Assembly (NCBI GenBank): GCA_001914785.1
Contig: MNDE01000184.1
Location: 1-45,775, forward strand
Origin: Acidobacteria bacterium 13_2_20CM_57_17
GTDB lineage: Bacteria; Acidobacteriota; Terriglobia; Acidiferrales; UBA7541
Reading direction: 5' to 3'
DNA length: 45,775 nt
The notes below the pieces were generated by a model that saw nothing but the letters and a program-made list of their open reading frames with translations, had not been told where the DNA came from and did not search any database. The stretch's first letter is position 1. Each line of letters opens with the position of its first letter. Shown piece after piece: positions 34,087 through 42,283 of this stretch. The translations under genes and the position numbers were made by a program.

Positions 34087-35058
34087 GTGGAAGCTCTGAG
34101 CCCTGAAGTTCTCGAAGATCTGCGCCACGGCCGCGCGACGCGCGAACGAAAGATGGCCGTGTGCACCGGAGGCGCCCATCTCTCGCCCGCGGATCGCGCG
34201 GAGATTCTTGCGGTTCTCGCAGGTGACGCCGACGAAATGGTCGCCTCTCGCGCGCAGGATGCGATTCTCTCGCAACCCATCGAATCCTTCGTGGAGGCGC
34301 TTAAACGGGAGCAGGCTATCCCCCCGCTTTTCTCTTACGCAGCAAGGAATCTCGCGGACAAGCCTGGCGTCTGTGACGCCATGGTGCAGAACAAAAACTG
34401 TTCGGCAGAATACCTCGTGCCTATTGTTCGCCACCTGTCGACGCTGGGCATCCAGGCGCTAATGGAGGAGCTCGAGAGGGTAAGCGAATCTCCCGCACTG
34501 GCCGCCGCTCTCGAGCATTCCACTTCGCTGACTGTCGATCAAAAAAATCAGCTCCATGAACTTCACGGCCCGGGCAATCCTATCGATGAAGCCGCGCTTG
34601 CCGAGGCCGCGGCCGCAATTGAACCAGATGCTGTCAGGCGCCAGACGCTGATTCAGCGGCTGGCGAAAATGAGCGTCGCGCAGCGCGTGCAGTTCGCCAT
34701 AAAGGGCGGCTCCGAAGCGCGCCGCACACTGATCCGAGACACCAATAAAGTTGTGCAGCGCGCCGTATTGCAGTCCCCGCGCCTCACCGACCAGGAAGTC
34801 GAGGCCTTTGCCGCGATGTCCAGCCTTACCGATGAAATCCTTCGCCTCATCGCCGGCAACCGCAATTTCCGAAAGAACTATACTGTCGTCCGCAATCTCA
34901 TCAACAATCCCAAGTCGCCGCTGGACGTCACTTTACATATGCTCCCCATGCTAAACGCGGTCGATCTCAAACGTCTCACCACCAATAAAAACGTTCCAGA
35001 AACGCTCCGCACCACAGCGATGAAACTCCAGCGCACGCGGGCCGAACTCAAGAAATAG
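34087..35058 (+). CDS. All-helical repeat protein of unknown function
   Basis: A 323-residue protein built of short amphipathic helices with a HEAT-like spacing (units such as EEVEAFAAMSSLTDEILRLIAGNRNFRKNY and PLDVTLHMLPMLNAVDLKRLTTNKNVP), no signal peptide or membrane segment, so a cytosolic binding scaffold is likely. I do not recognise a named family with certainty; leucine-rich-repeat-variant or DUF2336-like proteins are possible relatives. It starts at a GTG four nt after the RodZ-like gene with TTGAGG upstream, so it is translated from the same transcript, which suggests a shared role near the envelope. Confidence 0.75.
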   Translation: MEALSPEVLEDLRHGRATRERKMAVCTGGAHLSPADRAEILAVLAGDADEMVASRAQDAILSQPIESFVEALKREQAIPPLFSYAARNLADKPGVCDAMVQNKNCSAEYLVPIVRHLSTLGIQALMEELERVSESPALAAALEHSTSLTVDQKNQLHELHGPGNPIDEAALAEAAAAIEPDAVRRQTLIQRLAKMSVAQRVQFAIKGGSEARRTLIRDTNKVVQRAVLQSPRLTDQEVEAFAAMSSLTDEILRLIAGNRNFRKNYTVVRNLINNPKSPLDVTLHMLPMLNAVDLKRLTTNKNVPETLRTTAMKLQRTRAELKK

Positions 35059-35070
35059 GCGGCAATTTCC

Positions 35071-35631
35071 TTGATTCCACAAATCCCTTCGTTCAAACGT
35101 GACGGCGTTTCTCCGAGGCATTCTTTGGCTCAGGCGGCAAGCGGTCCCCAAACTGTTTTCTTGGCTTCAGCCGTTGCTATTCTGTTTGCTGCATCCGATG
35201 CCCTGGTCGCTGTTCCAGCCATCCGAGGACAGGAAAAGCCACTGTCGGATCCATGGACTGCGGCGCAAACCATCCAGCCGGCCGATCTTGCCCGTGAACT
35301 CGGGGAAAAGAACGGAACGCCGCCCACCATCGTCTATGTCGGGTTCCGCGCGCTCTTCGCTGGCGGTCATATACCGGGAGCTACATTCCATGGCTCCGCT
35401 TCCACAGAGCAAGGTCTTTCCGATTTGAAAAAATGGGCGAACGAGATTCCGCGAACGACGAGCCTGATCATTTATTGCGGCTGTTGTCCGCTCGGAAAAT
35501 GTCCCAACATTCGGCCTGCGTTCATCGCACTCGACAAAATGGGATTCAAGAAATTGCGGGTCCTCGTTCTTCCCACAAATTTTGCGACGGACTGGGCTGA
35601 CAAGAGCTATCCCATTCAGAAAGGGATGTAG
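35071..35631 (+). CDS. Exported rhodanese-like protein with Cys-rich active-site loop
   Basis: Up to 186 residues. A hydrophobic segment at about 28-48 (TVFLASAVAILFAASDALVAV) is a signal or anchor; the rhodanese fold follows with TIVYVGFRALFAGGHIPGA and the active-site loop YCGCCPLGKCPNIRPAF. The normal single catalytic Cys is followed here by three more (C-G-C-C-x4-C). The start is unclear: a TTG at 35071 is used because no ATG or GTG with a ribosome binding site is in frame before the hydrophobic segment. It lies 12 nt after the helical-repeat gene. Substrate unknown; sulfur relay or metal handling in the periplasm is plausible. Confidence 0.8.
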   Translation: MIPQIPSFKRDGVSPRHSLAQAASGPQTVFLASAVAILFAASDALVAVPAIRGQEKPLSDPWTAAQTIQPADLARELGEKNGTPPTIVYVGFRALFAGGHIPGATFHGSASTEQGLSDLKKWANEIPRTTSLIIYCGCCPLGKCPNIRPAFIALDKMGFKKLRVLVLPTNFATDWADKSYPIQKGM

Positions 35632-35661
35632 TCCGCCGCGGCCACGATCCGTTCGATAGGA

Positions 35662-37521
35662 TCACAACGCTGGCATCAGCTTGGGATGCTGGAGATGGAA
35701 GCCCGTGGCCTCCTGGTAGGCGCGCGCAAACGCGAGCAATTTCGCCTCGCCGTACAATTTCCCGAGAAGAGTCAGGCTGGTCGGTGTCCCCGGGCCGCCC
35801 GCGTTCTGGAAATCGCTCGGGTCGTCAGAAGGATATTTCGGCGCATCACTTCCGCGCAATCCGTTCGGCAAGATTACCGCCGGGTGTCCGGTTAGATTTG
35901 TGATTACCAATTGTTGGCCGCTCGTAGGGGCCACGATCACGTCGAAATCGTCGAACACTTTTGCGACGGCATCCATGGCCATCCTGCGCGCTCGCGCGGC
36001 CTGGATGTATTCGACGGCAGGGATGAACCGCGCCGTTCGAAAAGTATTCGGCCAATCGTAGTCTTTCTGCGAAGTCAACAATTTGTCTTTTCCGGTGCGC
36101 GTTAGTTCATCAAAGGCCGCGGCGGATTCCGCCGTGAGCATGGTTATCATGGCGTCGTAAGGAAACTGGGGCATCTCCACGGGAAGGAGGTTTACTCCCA
36201 TTTCGCGCAGTTTCGCGAGTGCGGCATCGTTGTATCTTCTGTCGTACTCAGCACGCGCGCGCGCGGCCTCTCGCCGTTTCTTCCTTTCTTCGCGCTTTTT
36301 TTGTTCTTCGGGAGTTGTGGACGGCTCCTCCTTCGCGGCTTCTTGCTGCTCGTCCGGTTTGCGTTCGAACGCCGATTTCAAATAGCCGATCCGCAGTTTT
36401 CGCCAATCCAGATTCGCGTCCCAATTAAAAGCTGCTGGTTGCACGGTGCGATCTTTGCCGTCGCTCCCGTGAATCGCGTCCAAAACGAGCGCGCAGTCTT
36501 CCACGGTTCGGCAAATCGGCCCCAGCTTGTCCATGCTCCAGGAAAGCGCCATCGCCCCCGTCCTCGGCACCAGGCCGAACGACGGCCGGAGTCCCGTACA
36601 TCCGCAACGCGTGGATGGCGAGGAAATCGATCCGAGCGTTTCGGAGCCGATGCTGAACGCCACGCAGCCCGCAGCAGTGGCAGACGCTGGACCTGCGGAG
36701 GAACCGCTCGATCCCTGATTTGTGTTCCAAGGGTTCCGTGTCACCCCGCCGAACCACACGTCGCCTAGAGCGAGCGCACCCAGAGTCAGCTTTGCGACCA
36801 GCACGGCGCCCGCTTCGTCGAGCCGCTTCACGACGGTCGCATCTTCATCGATCATCTGGCTTTCGAATCCGCCGGCACCCCACGTGGTTCGATAGCCCTT
36901 TGTCGCCAGCAAATCCTTCACGCCCCACGGCAAACCGTGCAGGGGCCCTCGGTATTTTCCCGCGGAAATTTCGGCGTCGGCCTTCTTGGCCTGAGCGAGC
37001 GCCCGCTCCTCCGTCAGCGTCACAACAAACTTCAGCGTCGGGTCATACTTCTTTAGCCGCCCCACATACATTTCGGTAAGCGCGAGCGAGGAAACTTTTT
37101 TTGTTCGAACGAGCTCACTCAATTCGCGCACGCTCGCAAATGCCAAGTCCTCGAGATTCTTGGGCGCGCTTACGGTCGCGGAATTCCCGGCTTTGGAAAT
37201 CTTCAAGGGCTTACGAGCGGTTTCGAATTTCATCCCGGGAAGCAAGGGGTCAAAAATCAGCGCCGGATCGACAGAATTTGGAATGTGCAGCTTGTAAATC
37301 TCCTCGTAGCCTTTCCCATGATCGTTCAGGTTTTCGAGCATCATCTCTTTGTATTCTTCGGAAATCGGCACATCCGCGATGGCCGCGGCACTTTCAATCA
37401 TTTCCTTGGTGATTTTCTTCGCGCCTTCGGCTCTTGCTTGCGCCCACAACACTCCCGGAAAGAGTGTTCCGGCCAAACCCATTCCCGAGCACGTCTTCAT
37501 GAAATCTCGCCGATCCAGCAT
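35662..37521 (-). CDS. Amidase-family hydrolase, exported (twin-arginine-like signal)
   Basis: A 619-residue amidase-signature protein. ATG at 37521, chosen because GGAGG sits six nt upstream; the frame is open for another 101 codons. The N-terminus MLDRRDFMKTCSGMGLAGTLFPGVLWAQA looks like a twin-arginine signal. The catalytic Ser-cisSer-Lys triad is indicated by PWGVKDLLATKG (Lys), NQGSSGSSAGPASA (cis-Ser) and IGSETLGSI (nucleophile). An insert of about 45 very charged residues (KKREERKKRREAARARAEYD) interrupts the C-terminal half. The natural amide is unknown; GatA is unlikely because of the export signal. Confidence 0.93.
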   Translation of the reverse strand: MLDRRDFMKTCSGMGLAGTLFPGVLWAQARAEGAKKITKEMIESAAAIADVPISEEYKEMMLENLNDHGKGYEEIYKLHIPNSVDPALIFDPLLPGMKFETARKPLKISKAGNSATVSAPKNLEDLAFASVRELSELVRTKKVSSLALTEMYVGRLKKYDPTLKFVVTLTEERALAQAKKADAEISAGKYRGPLHGLPWGVKDLLATKGYRTTWGAGGFESQMIDEDATVVKRLDEAGAVLVAKLTLGALALGDVWFGGVTRNPWNTNQGSSGSSAGPASATAAGCVAFSIGSETLGSISSPSTRCGCTGLRPSFGLVPRTGAMALSWSMDKLGPICRTVEDCALVLDAIHGSDGKDRTVQPAAFNWDANLDWRKLRIGYLKSAFERKPDEQQEAAKEEPSTTPEEQKKREERKKRREAARARAEYDRRYNDAALAKLREMGVNLLPVEMPQFPYDAMITMLTAESAAAFDELTRTGKDKLLTSQKDYDWPNTFRTARFIPAVEYIQAARARRMAMDAVAKVFDDFDVIVAPTSGQQLVITNLTGHPAVILPNGLRGSDAPKYPSDDPSDFQNAGGPGTPTSLTLLGKLYGEAKLLAFARAYQEATGFHLQHPKLMPAL

Positions 37522-37687
37522 TCTCATCCTCCCGATTAAGCAATCCCGCAGGCGCGCGTAAGATACCACAACACTCCCTCGGCCCGGTCGCGGCTCTGTT
37601 CTCTTAAATGCAAGAAATCCCGATCGTTTCCTTATTCTGGGGCGAAAAGAAATGTTGTACGATGCACGTATCCCGAAAGGAGTTTCT

Positions 37688-38236
37688 ATGGCGCGTTTCG
37701 CGAAGTACTTTCTTGTGCTGTCCGTGTTGTTTCTGACATTTTCCATCCGGTATCTGCAAACGGCGATGGCCGGCAATCCTTCACCTGACGGGAAGGAAGT
37801 AATTCTCAAGGCGGCGGATATCACTCCAAAAATTTTCCCGGAACGAGTTTTCTTCCGCGGTCAGAGCGCTCCAGTCCAGTTCCGCAACAGCGGTGGCGTG
37901 CACTTTGCCGACGATCTCTTTGTTCTCGCGGGCATGGTTGACAGTTCCGGTTACTCCACGGCCATCAAGGAGAAATACCAAGCCTATCTCCTCAACGAAG
38001 TCACGCTCGAAATCGGCGGTCAAACCTTGAAGCCCGGTGCGTATGGCATCGGTTTCCTCAACGGCGGAAAATTTGTGGTGATGGACCTCGGAGCCAACGA
38101 CGTATTACAAGCCGCTTCTCAGCGCGACGCGGAAATGAAGCGCCCCGTGCCCCTACAGGTGGTGGCTTCCGCCACCTCCGGAACTTATCGCCTCTACGCC
38201 GGGCGCGATTACGTGGAATTCCGGCGGGTCCACTAG
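37688..38236 (+). CDS. Small secreted protein of unknown function
   Basis: A 182-residue protein with a signal peptide (residues 1-28, ending MAG) and a mature part with beta-strand character (EVILKAADITPKIFPERVFFRGQSAPVQFRNSGGVHFADDLFVLAGMVDSSGYS). AAAGGAG lies seven nt before the ATG. I do not recognise a named family. It has promoter space on its left shared with the divergent amidase gene, and ends near a strong hairpin. Confidence 0.75.
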   Translation: MARFAKYFLVLSVLFLTFSIRYLQTAMAGNPSPDGKEVILKAADITPKIFPERVFFRGQSAPVQFRNSGGVHFADDLFVLAGMVDSSGYSTAIKEKYQAYLLNEVTLEIGGQTLKPGAYGIGFLNGGKFVVMDLGANDVLQAASQRDAEMKRPVPLQVVASATSGTYRLYAGRDYVEFRRVH

Positions 38237-38264
38237 CTCGAATATTCGTCCATGAAATGAAAGA

Positions 38265-38292
38265 CCCGAGCTGAGCACGAGCTCAGTCCGGG
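38265..38292. terminator. Hairpin between convergent genes
   Basis: CCCGAGCTGAGC (38265-38276) pairs with GCTCAGTCCGGG (38281-38292), with an ACGA loop and one mismatch plus one G-T pair. It lies between the 3' ends of convergent genes. On the minus strand it is followed by CTTTCATTTC, so it more likely terminates the 38322 gene, though it may serve both. Confidence 0.6.
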
Positions 38293-38321
38293 GAGAAAGG
38301 AAGCAGCGTTTCTCTTGTGGT

Positions 38322-38642
38322 TTAGTCCTTGTCGTATTTCAAGCAGATTTCCAGCTGCTTGATCGCCTGATTGGTTGCCTCAATTGCTTCCACGCGATGA
38401 CCGCCGAAGTCGTGTGCGGCGTGTTCCATGTGTTCCTTGGCCCTGCGCAGCGCTGCGAGGGCTTCACGAATCTGCGGATGCGCCTCCGCCGGAGTTGCTG
38501 TCGCCGGCGCGGCGGGCAGGGCATTCGCCGCCGGTGTCGCCGGAACGTTGGCCTTGTTGGGTGCCGCCGGTACCGTTGCGATGAATGCAAACGCCAGGAT
38601 CAAAGATGCTAGACCCAGTAGGCTTACGATTCTTGTTTTTAT
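38322..38642 (-). CDS. Small exported protein, apparent ATA start
   Basis: About 106 residues from the preferred start. The hydrophobic N-terminus (TRIVSLLGLASLILAFAFIATVPAA) is a signal or anchor, then an Ala/Pro/Thr-rich linker, then a helical C-terminus (HPQIREALAALRRAKEHMEHAAHDFGGHRVEAIEATNQAIKQLEICLKYD) that recurs in small periplasmic proteins. GAGGAG lies six nt before an ATA codon at 38642, and no ATG, GTG or TTG is at a suitable distance. Upstream in-frame ATGs (38702, 38732) have no ribosome binding site, and the DNA between holds an inverted repeat, so I take ATA as start, with doubt. Confidence 0.65.
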   Translation of the reverse strand: MKTRIVSLLGLASLILAFAFIATVPAAPNKANVPATPAANALPAAPATATPAEAHPQIREALAALRRAKEHMEHAAHDFGGHRVEAIEATNQAIKQLEICLKYDKD

Positions 38643-38993
38643 GAACCACTCCTCTCGTCCGAATATCGGATCGGACCGCCGAATTGTGCCTCTACTCTCC
38701 ATCTGCATGCATCGCCATAGAGGCGCCCACAAACTTCAGAGTTTTTGTCTGACCTGAATACCCTTCTTTTAGGCCATTTGGCTCGGTCTGAACAGAGATT
38801 TTTCGTCACCTGATACCGATGAGAGAACGGCCCTCTTTTAACCTCACAACCCTTCTCTCATGGCCTACGTACGGTACAGTCAGAACTAAGCGCTTGCGGA
38901 AACATCTGTTCGCCTATTTCCTTTGCATCCCTGCGAAGCGCGTCATAGGATAGCGCCCACTGTTTCCCTCATCGCTGACTGGAGAAAACATTC
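38643..38993. other. Intergenic region with 9-bp inverted repeat
   Basis: 351 nt between divergent genes. It contains an inverted repeat ATGAGAGAA (38819-38827) and TTCTCTCAT (38853-38861), perfect over nine bp with a 25-nt spacer, and otherwise nothing I can name. Confidence 0.5.
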
Positions 38994-39425
38994 ATGCACC
39001 TGCAAATGCACCACTTGAATTGGATCGCGATCTTGGTAGCGGCGGTTTCCACCATGGTTGTGGGATTTCTGTGGTATTCACCCCTGCTCTTCGCCAGAGC
39101 CTGGATGCGCGAAATGGGCTACGACGCGAACGACAAAGCTCGCATGGAAGAAATGAAGAAGAGCGCTGGCCCGGCCTACGGCGGCTCCTTCGTTGCCAGC
39201 CTGTTGTCCGCCTTTACGCTGGCGCTGATCCTTCACGGGCTTCGCGCAGAGGATCTGCACATCGGTCTGATGACAAGCTTCCATGTGTGGCTCGGATTTG
39301 TGGCCACTGTGCAGTTTACTGGAGCGCTCTTCAGCAAGCAGACCATGAAGCTCTTCGGCATCAATACCGGCTACCAACTCGTTTGCTATCTCCTGATGGG
39401 GGTCATCCTAACCCTGTGGCGATAG
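38994..39425 (+). CDS. DUF1761-family membrane protein
   Basis: A 143-residue protein with four hydrophobic segments. The opening NWIAILVAAVSTMVVGFLWYSPLLFARAWMREMGY is the DUF1761 signature, and the closing TGYQLVCYLLMGVILTLW completes it. The function of this family is unknown. GGAG lies 10 nt before the ATG. Confidence 0.9.
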   Translation: MHLQMHHLNWIAILVAAVSTMVVGFLWYSPLLFARAWMREMGYDANDKARMEEMKKSAGPAYGGSFVASLLSAFTLALILHGLRAEDLHIGLMTSFHVWLGFVATVQFTGALFSKQTMKLFGINTGYQLVCYLLMGVILTLWR

Positions 39426-39790
39426 CCCCGGGGCGTATATTCCTTTGTTGCCAGAGTTCACTTGCTAGTAGGACGGGTGCGCCAGCCGGGGACAGGGCGC
39501 ATGAGTAAGCTTGGCTCGAACAAGGGCTTGCCTCCGTACCGCCGCTGGCGCACCGTCCACCCCCGGCGGCATGCCAGCCTTCACTTCCGCCTTGTTTTCA
39601 CTCGCACAGTTCAAATCCACCACCTGCGGGGATGGGGATCCAAGCCTGTTTTTCCGGCCCTGCGTGGTGAACTTCCTGGTCCAAGGGGGCCTGTTGCCAA
39701 ATAGGGAACACGGCCAGGTACGGCCTTGCGGCGGACAGTCCGACCCAGGATGATGGAGGTAGGCTCAGCATAACCATTTCAGGAGGGAAG
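39426..39790. other. Intergenic region (365 nt)
   Basis: No gene found. Short open frames on the plus strand (39462-39753) overlap each other, have no ribosome binding site and no family resemblance. Several small GC hairpins are present. The last 15 nt hold the GGAGG of the beta-barrel gene. Confidence 0.4.
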
Positions 39791-40315
39791 ATGCGTAAAT
39801 TACTGATTCTTGGAGTATTTATCCTCGCCGTGGGGGTAGTACCAGTCAGGGCTCAGGAGTACCCCAAGGCCGAGGTATTCGGCGGCTATCAGTACATTCG
39901 GCTTAATCCTGGCGGCACGAACTGCCAGGGTTTTGGCGGCGCGGCTGCCGCCAACGTGAGCAACTGGCTCGGGGTGGCCGGGGATTTCGGGTACTGCAGA
40001 GTGACCGGCCTGCCATCCGGCGTCAGCGCCCACGCGGTCAACTATATGTTCGGGCCCAGAGTGACGTATCGTTCCTATGGCTCTTTGACTCCGTTCGCCC
40101 ATGTCCTATTCGGCGGGCAGCACTTCGGGGGCACCGGCGGCGGCACCGCGAACTCATTCGCGATGGCGCTGGGAGGCGGCGCTGATTACAAGGTGACGGA
40201 GCATGTCGCCCTGCGATTGATCCAAGTCGAGTACCTTTACACGCACTTTGCAGGCACCAGACAGAATAATGCCCGGATCGAGTCGGGCATCGCCTACCGC
40301 TGGGGCGGCAGGTAA
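39791..40315 (+). CDS. Outer-membrane beta-barrel protein
   Basis: A 174-residue protein with a signal peptide (residues 1-21, ending at VRAQ) and alternating beta-strands rich in Gly and aromatics (YPKAEVFGGYQYIRLN, WLGVAGDFGYC, VNYMFGPRVTYRSYG, TPFAHVLFGGQHFGG, VALRLIQVEYLYTHF), ending in a strand finishing YRWGGR. This is the small eight-stranded OmpA/Opa-like type. AGGAGGG precedes the ATG. A strong hairpin follows. Function unknown; structural or adhesive role is inference. Confidence 0.88.
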   Translation: MRKLLILGVFILAVGVVPVRAQEYPKAEVFGGYQYIRLNPGGTNCQGFGGAAAANVSNWLGVAGDFGYCRVTGLPSGVSAHAVNYMFGPRVTYRSYGSLTPFAHVLFGGQHFGGTGGGTANSFAMALGGGADYKVTEHVALRLIQVEYLYTHFAGTRQNNARIESGIAYRWGGR

Positions 40316-40332
40316 CCTCGTTAACCTGGTGA

Positions 40333-40359
40333 AGGGCCCGGCTTTAGCAGCCGGGCCCT
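40333..40359 (+). terminator. Terminator after the beta-barrel gene
   Basis: Perfect 11-bp inverted repeat AGGGCCCGGCT (40333-40343) and AGCCGGGCCCT (40349-40359) with a TTAGC loop, 18 nt after the stop. It lacks a long T run. Confidence 0.75.
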
Positions 40360-40458
40360 CTCGCTAGCATTGCTCCCACGACTTCCCTTCCTCGCCTTGC
40401 CATTTCGGAAAACCAGAGCCACTACGCGAAGAAGCCGCTTGCAACATCCCATGCCGGC

Positions 40459-41724
40459 ATGGAGAATGTCCGCCGACCACACTTGTCCTCCCCAATTGAC
40501 AACGAGAGCACCCCAGTTTCGCGCACCGCCAACCGCGTGATCGCGTTGCTGGCGCTGGCCGCTCTGATCAACTACATTGATCGCGGCAATCTCTCTATCG
40601 CGTCGTCTTTGCTGAAGGACGAACTGAACTTGTCTGCCGCTCAGCTCGGCATCCTGTTGTCCTCGTTTTTCTGGACCTACTCCCTCTTCCTCCCCGTTTC
40701 CGGATGGCTGGCGGACCGCTTTGATGCCAAATGGGTGATGGCTCTTGGCTTTTCCCTCTGGTCCGGCGCAACGGCCATGACCGGCAGTTTGCACGCGTTC
40801 GCGGCATTGCTTGCTGCACGGCTTATTCTGGGCATGGGGGAGTCCGTCGCCTACCCTTGCTACGCAAGGACTTTGGTGCGCCACGTTCCGGAAGTGGGCC
40901 GCGGATTCGCAAACGCGCTCATCGCCGCGGGAGTGGGATGTGGCCCCGCCCTGGGAACTTTCTTCGGCGGGACATTAATGGCGCGTTACGGCTGGCGCCC
41001 CTTCTTCATTGTCCTGGGCCTCGCCAGCATGGCCTGGCTGATTCCCTGGTTTGCTTGGATGCCGGGGGGCAAGGCGACAACTGTCTCGCCTGTGACGGAA
41101 CGTGGCGCGGGCTTTCTCCAACTCCTGAAGCAGCGTTCCATGTGGGGAACCTGCGGTGGCCTGTTTGGCGCAAACTATGTTCTCTATTTCGAGATTACCT
41201 GGCTGCCTTACTACCTCGAGCGAGAGCGGCACTTTCCGGTGGCCACCATGGTTAAAATCGTTGGCGTCGGATATTTGTGCTATTCAGCAGGCGCCACAAT
41301 CTTCGGCTGGGTTTCCGACCGCTGGATCGCCGCCGGTGGAACGCCTACGCTGGTTCGCAAAACAATTGCTGGTGTGGGGGCGGGAAGCGCGGGGCTGCTC
41401 CTCCTCGGCTGTGCTCTGGCGGGCCCAGCGACTGCCGTCATTCTGCTATTGCTGGCGTTCCTAACTGGAGGCATGTGTGGTTCGAATATCTGGGCCATCA
41501 CCCAAACGATTGCGGGACCGCGAATGGCCGGCCGCTGGACTGGTTTCCAAAATTTTCTGGGGAATCTTGCGGGCATTATTGCGCCGACCATAACCGGATT
41601 CGTGGTCGACTTCACGGGACGTTTCTTCATGGCCTTTGTGATTATGGCCATCATCGCGATGCTCGCCGCCCTCTCTTATTTCTTTGTGATCGGTCCGGTG
41701 AAGGAAATCGCCTGGGATGGATGA
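40459..41724 (+). CDS. MFS transporter, ACS (sugar-acid/anion:cation symporter) family
   Basis: A 421-residue inner-membrane symporter with 12 helices. The first helix NRVIALLALAALINYIDRGNLSIA (the ACS Y-x-D-R signature), the GWLADRFDAKWVM motif A-like loop, and the ARLILGMGESVAYP helix identify the group that includes ExuT, GudP and phthalate transporters. Likely substrate is a carboxylate such as a hexuronate or galactonate. The ATG at 40459 lacks a clear ribosome binding site. Confidence 0.9.
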   Translation: MENVRRPHLSSPIDNESTPVSRTANRVIALLALAALINYIDRGNLSIASSLLKDELNLSAAQLGILLSSFFWTYSLFLPVSGWLADRFDAKWVMALGFSLWSGATAMTGSLHAFAALLAARLILGMGESVAYPCYARTLVRHVPEVGRGFANALIAAGVGCGPALGTFFGGTLMARYGWRPFFIVLGLASMAWLIPWFAWMPGGKATTVSPVTERGAGFLQLLKQRSMWGTCGGLFGANYVLYFEITWLPYYLERERHFPVATMVKIVGVGYLCYSAGATIFGWVSDRWIAAGGTPTLVRKTIAGVGAGSAGLLLLGCALAGPATAVILLLLAFLTGGMCGSNIWAITQTIAGPRMAGRWTGFQNFLGNLAGIIAPTITGFVVDFTGRFFMAFVIMAIIAMLAALSYFFVIGPVKEIAWDG

Positions 41725-41798
41725 CTCGTGCGCAAGGCCGCTTAACCTGCTATCTCATTCATTGAGACCGGCGTCCTCTTCGTCCTAGAATTGTGCTC

Positions 41799-42212
41799 AT
41801 GAACGTCGATCGGCTGCGTGAGGTTTGCCTTTCGTTTCCCGGTGCCACGGAACAGATCCAGTGGGGCTACGACTTGCTCTTCAAAGTCGGAGGCAAAATG
41901 TTCGCCGTGACGCCGCTGGAACCGGCTCCCGTGTGCCTCTCGTTCAAAGCTTCTCTGGAGAATTTTGCTGAACTCACGGAGCGGCCCAACATAATTCCTG
42001 CTCCTTACCTGGCTCGCGCCCAATGGGTGGCGCTGCAAACCAGAGATGCTTTGCCGGCGGAAGAACTGGCGCGCTTGCTGCGCGAATCGTATGACATGGT
42101 TTTTGCGAAACTCCCCAAGAAAGCGCGCGATAAGGTGTCCAGGGGAGAGCCAGTAAGGCGGAAGGCTCGGGGCAAAAACACGGCGAAGAAGAAACTCAGG
42201 CGTAGCCGCTGA
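41799..42212 (+). CDS. MmcQ/YjbR-family protein
   Basis: A 137-residue protein with the CyaY-like MmcQ/YjbR fold (LREVCLSFPGATEQIQWGYDLLFKVGGKMFAV, then LARAQWVALQTRDALPAEELARLLRESYDMVFAKLPKK). The C-terminal 27 residues are an extra Lys/Arg-rich tail (RKARGKNTAKKKLRRSR) that may bind nucleic acid. Function in the family is not settled. ATG at 41799; a GTG two codons earlier is possible. Confidence 0.88.
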   Translation: MNVDRLREVCLSFPGATEQIQWGYDLLFKVGGKMFAVTPLEPAPVCLSFKASLENFAELTERPNIIPAPYLARAQWVALQTRDALPAEELARLLRESYDMVFAKLPKKARDKVSRGEPVRRKARGKNTAKKKLRRSR

Positions 42213-42283
42213 CTTTGGGAGAAGTTATACTGCGCTAAGTTTCGGCACGTTGGAAAGAGAAAGATGTTTCGTCGAGGTGAACC

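Noticed and set aside
39610..39630. GTTCAAATCC, resembling a tRNA T-loop
   Set aside because: Neither the T-stem nor an acceptor stem can be paired around it.
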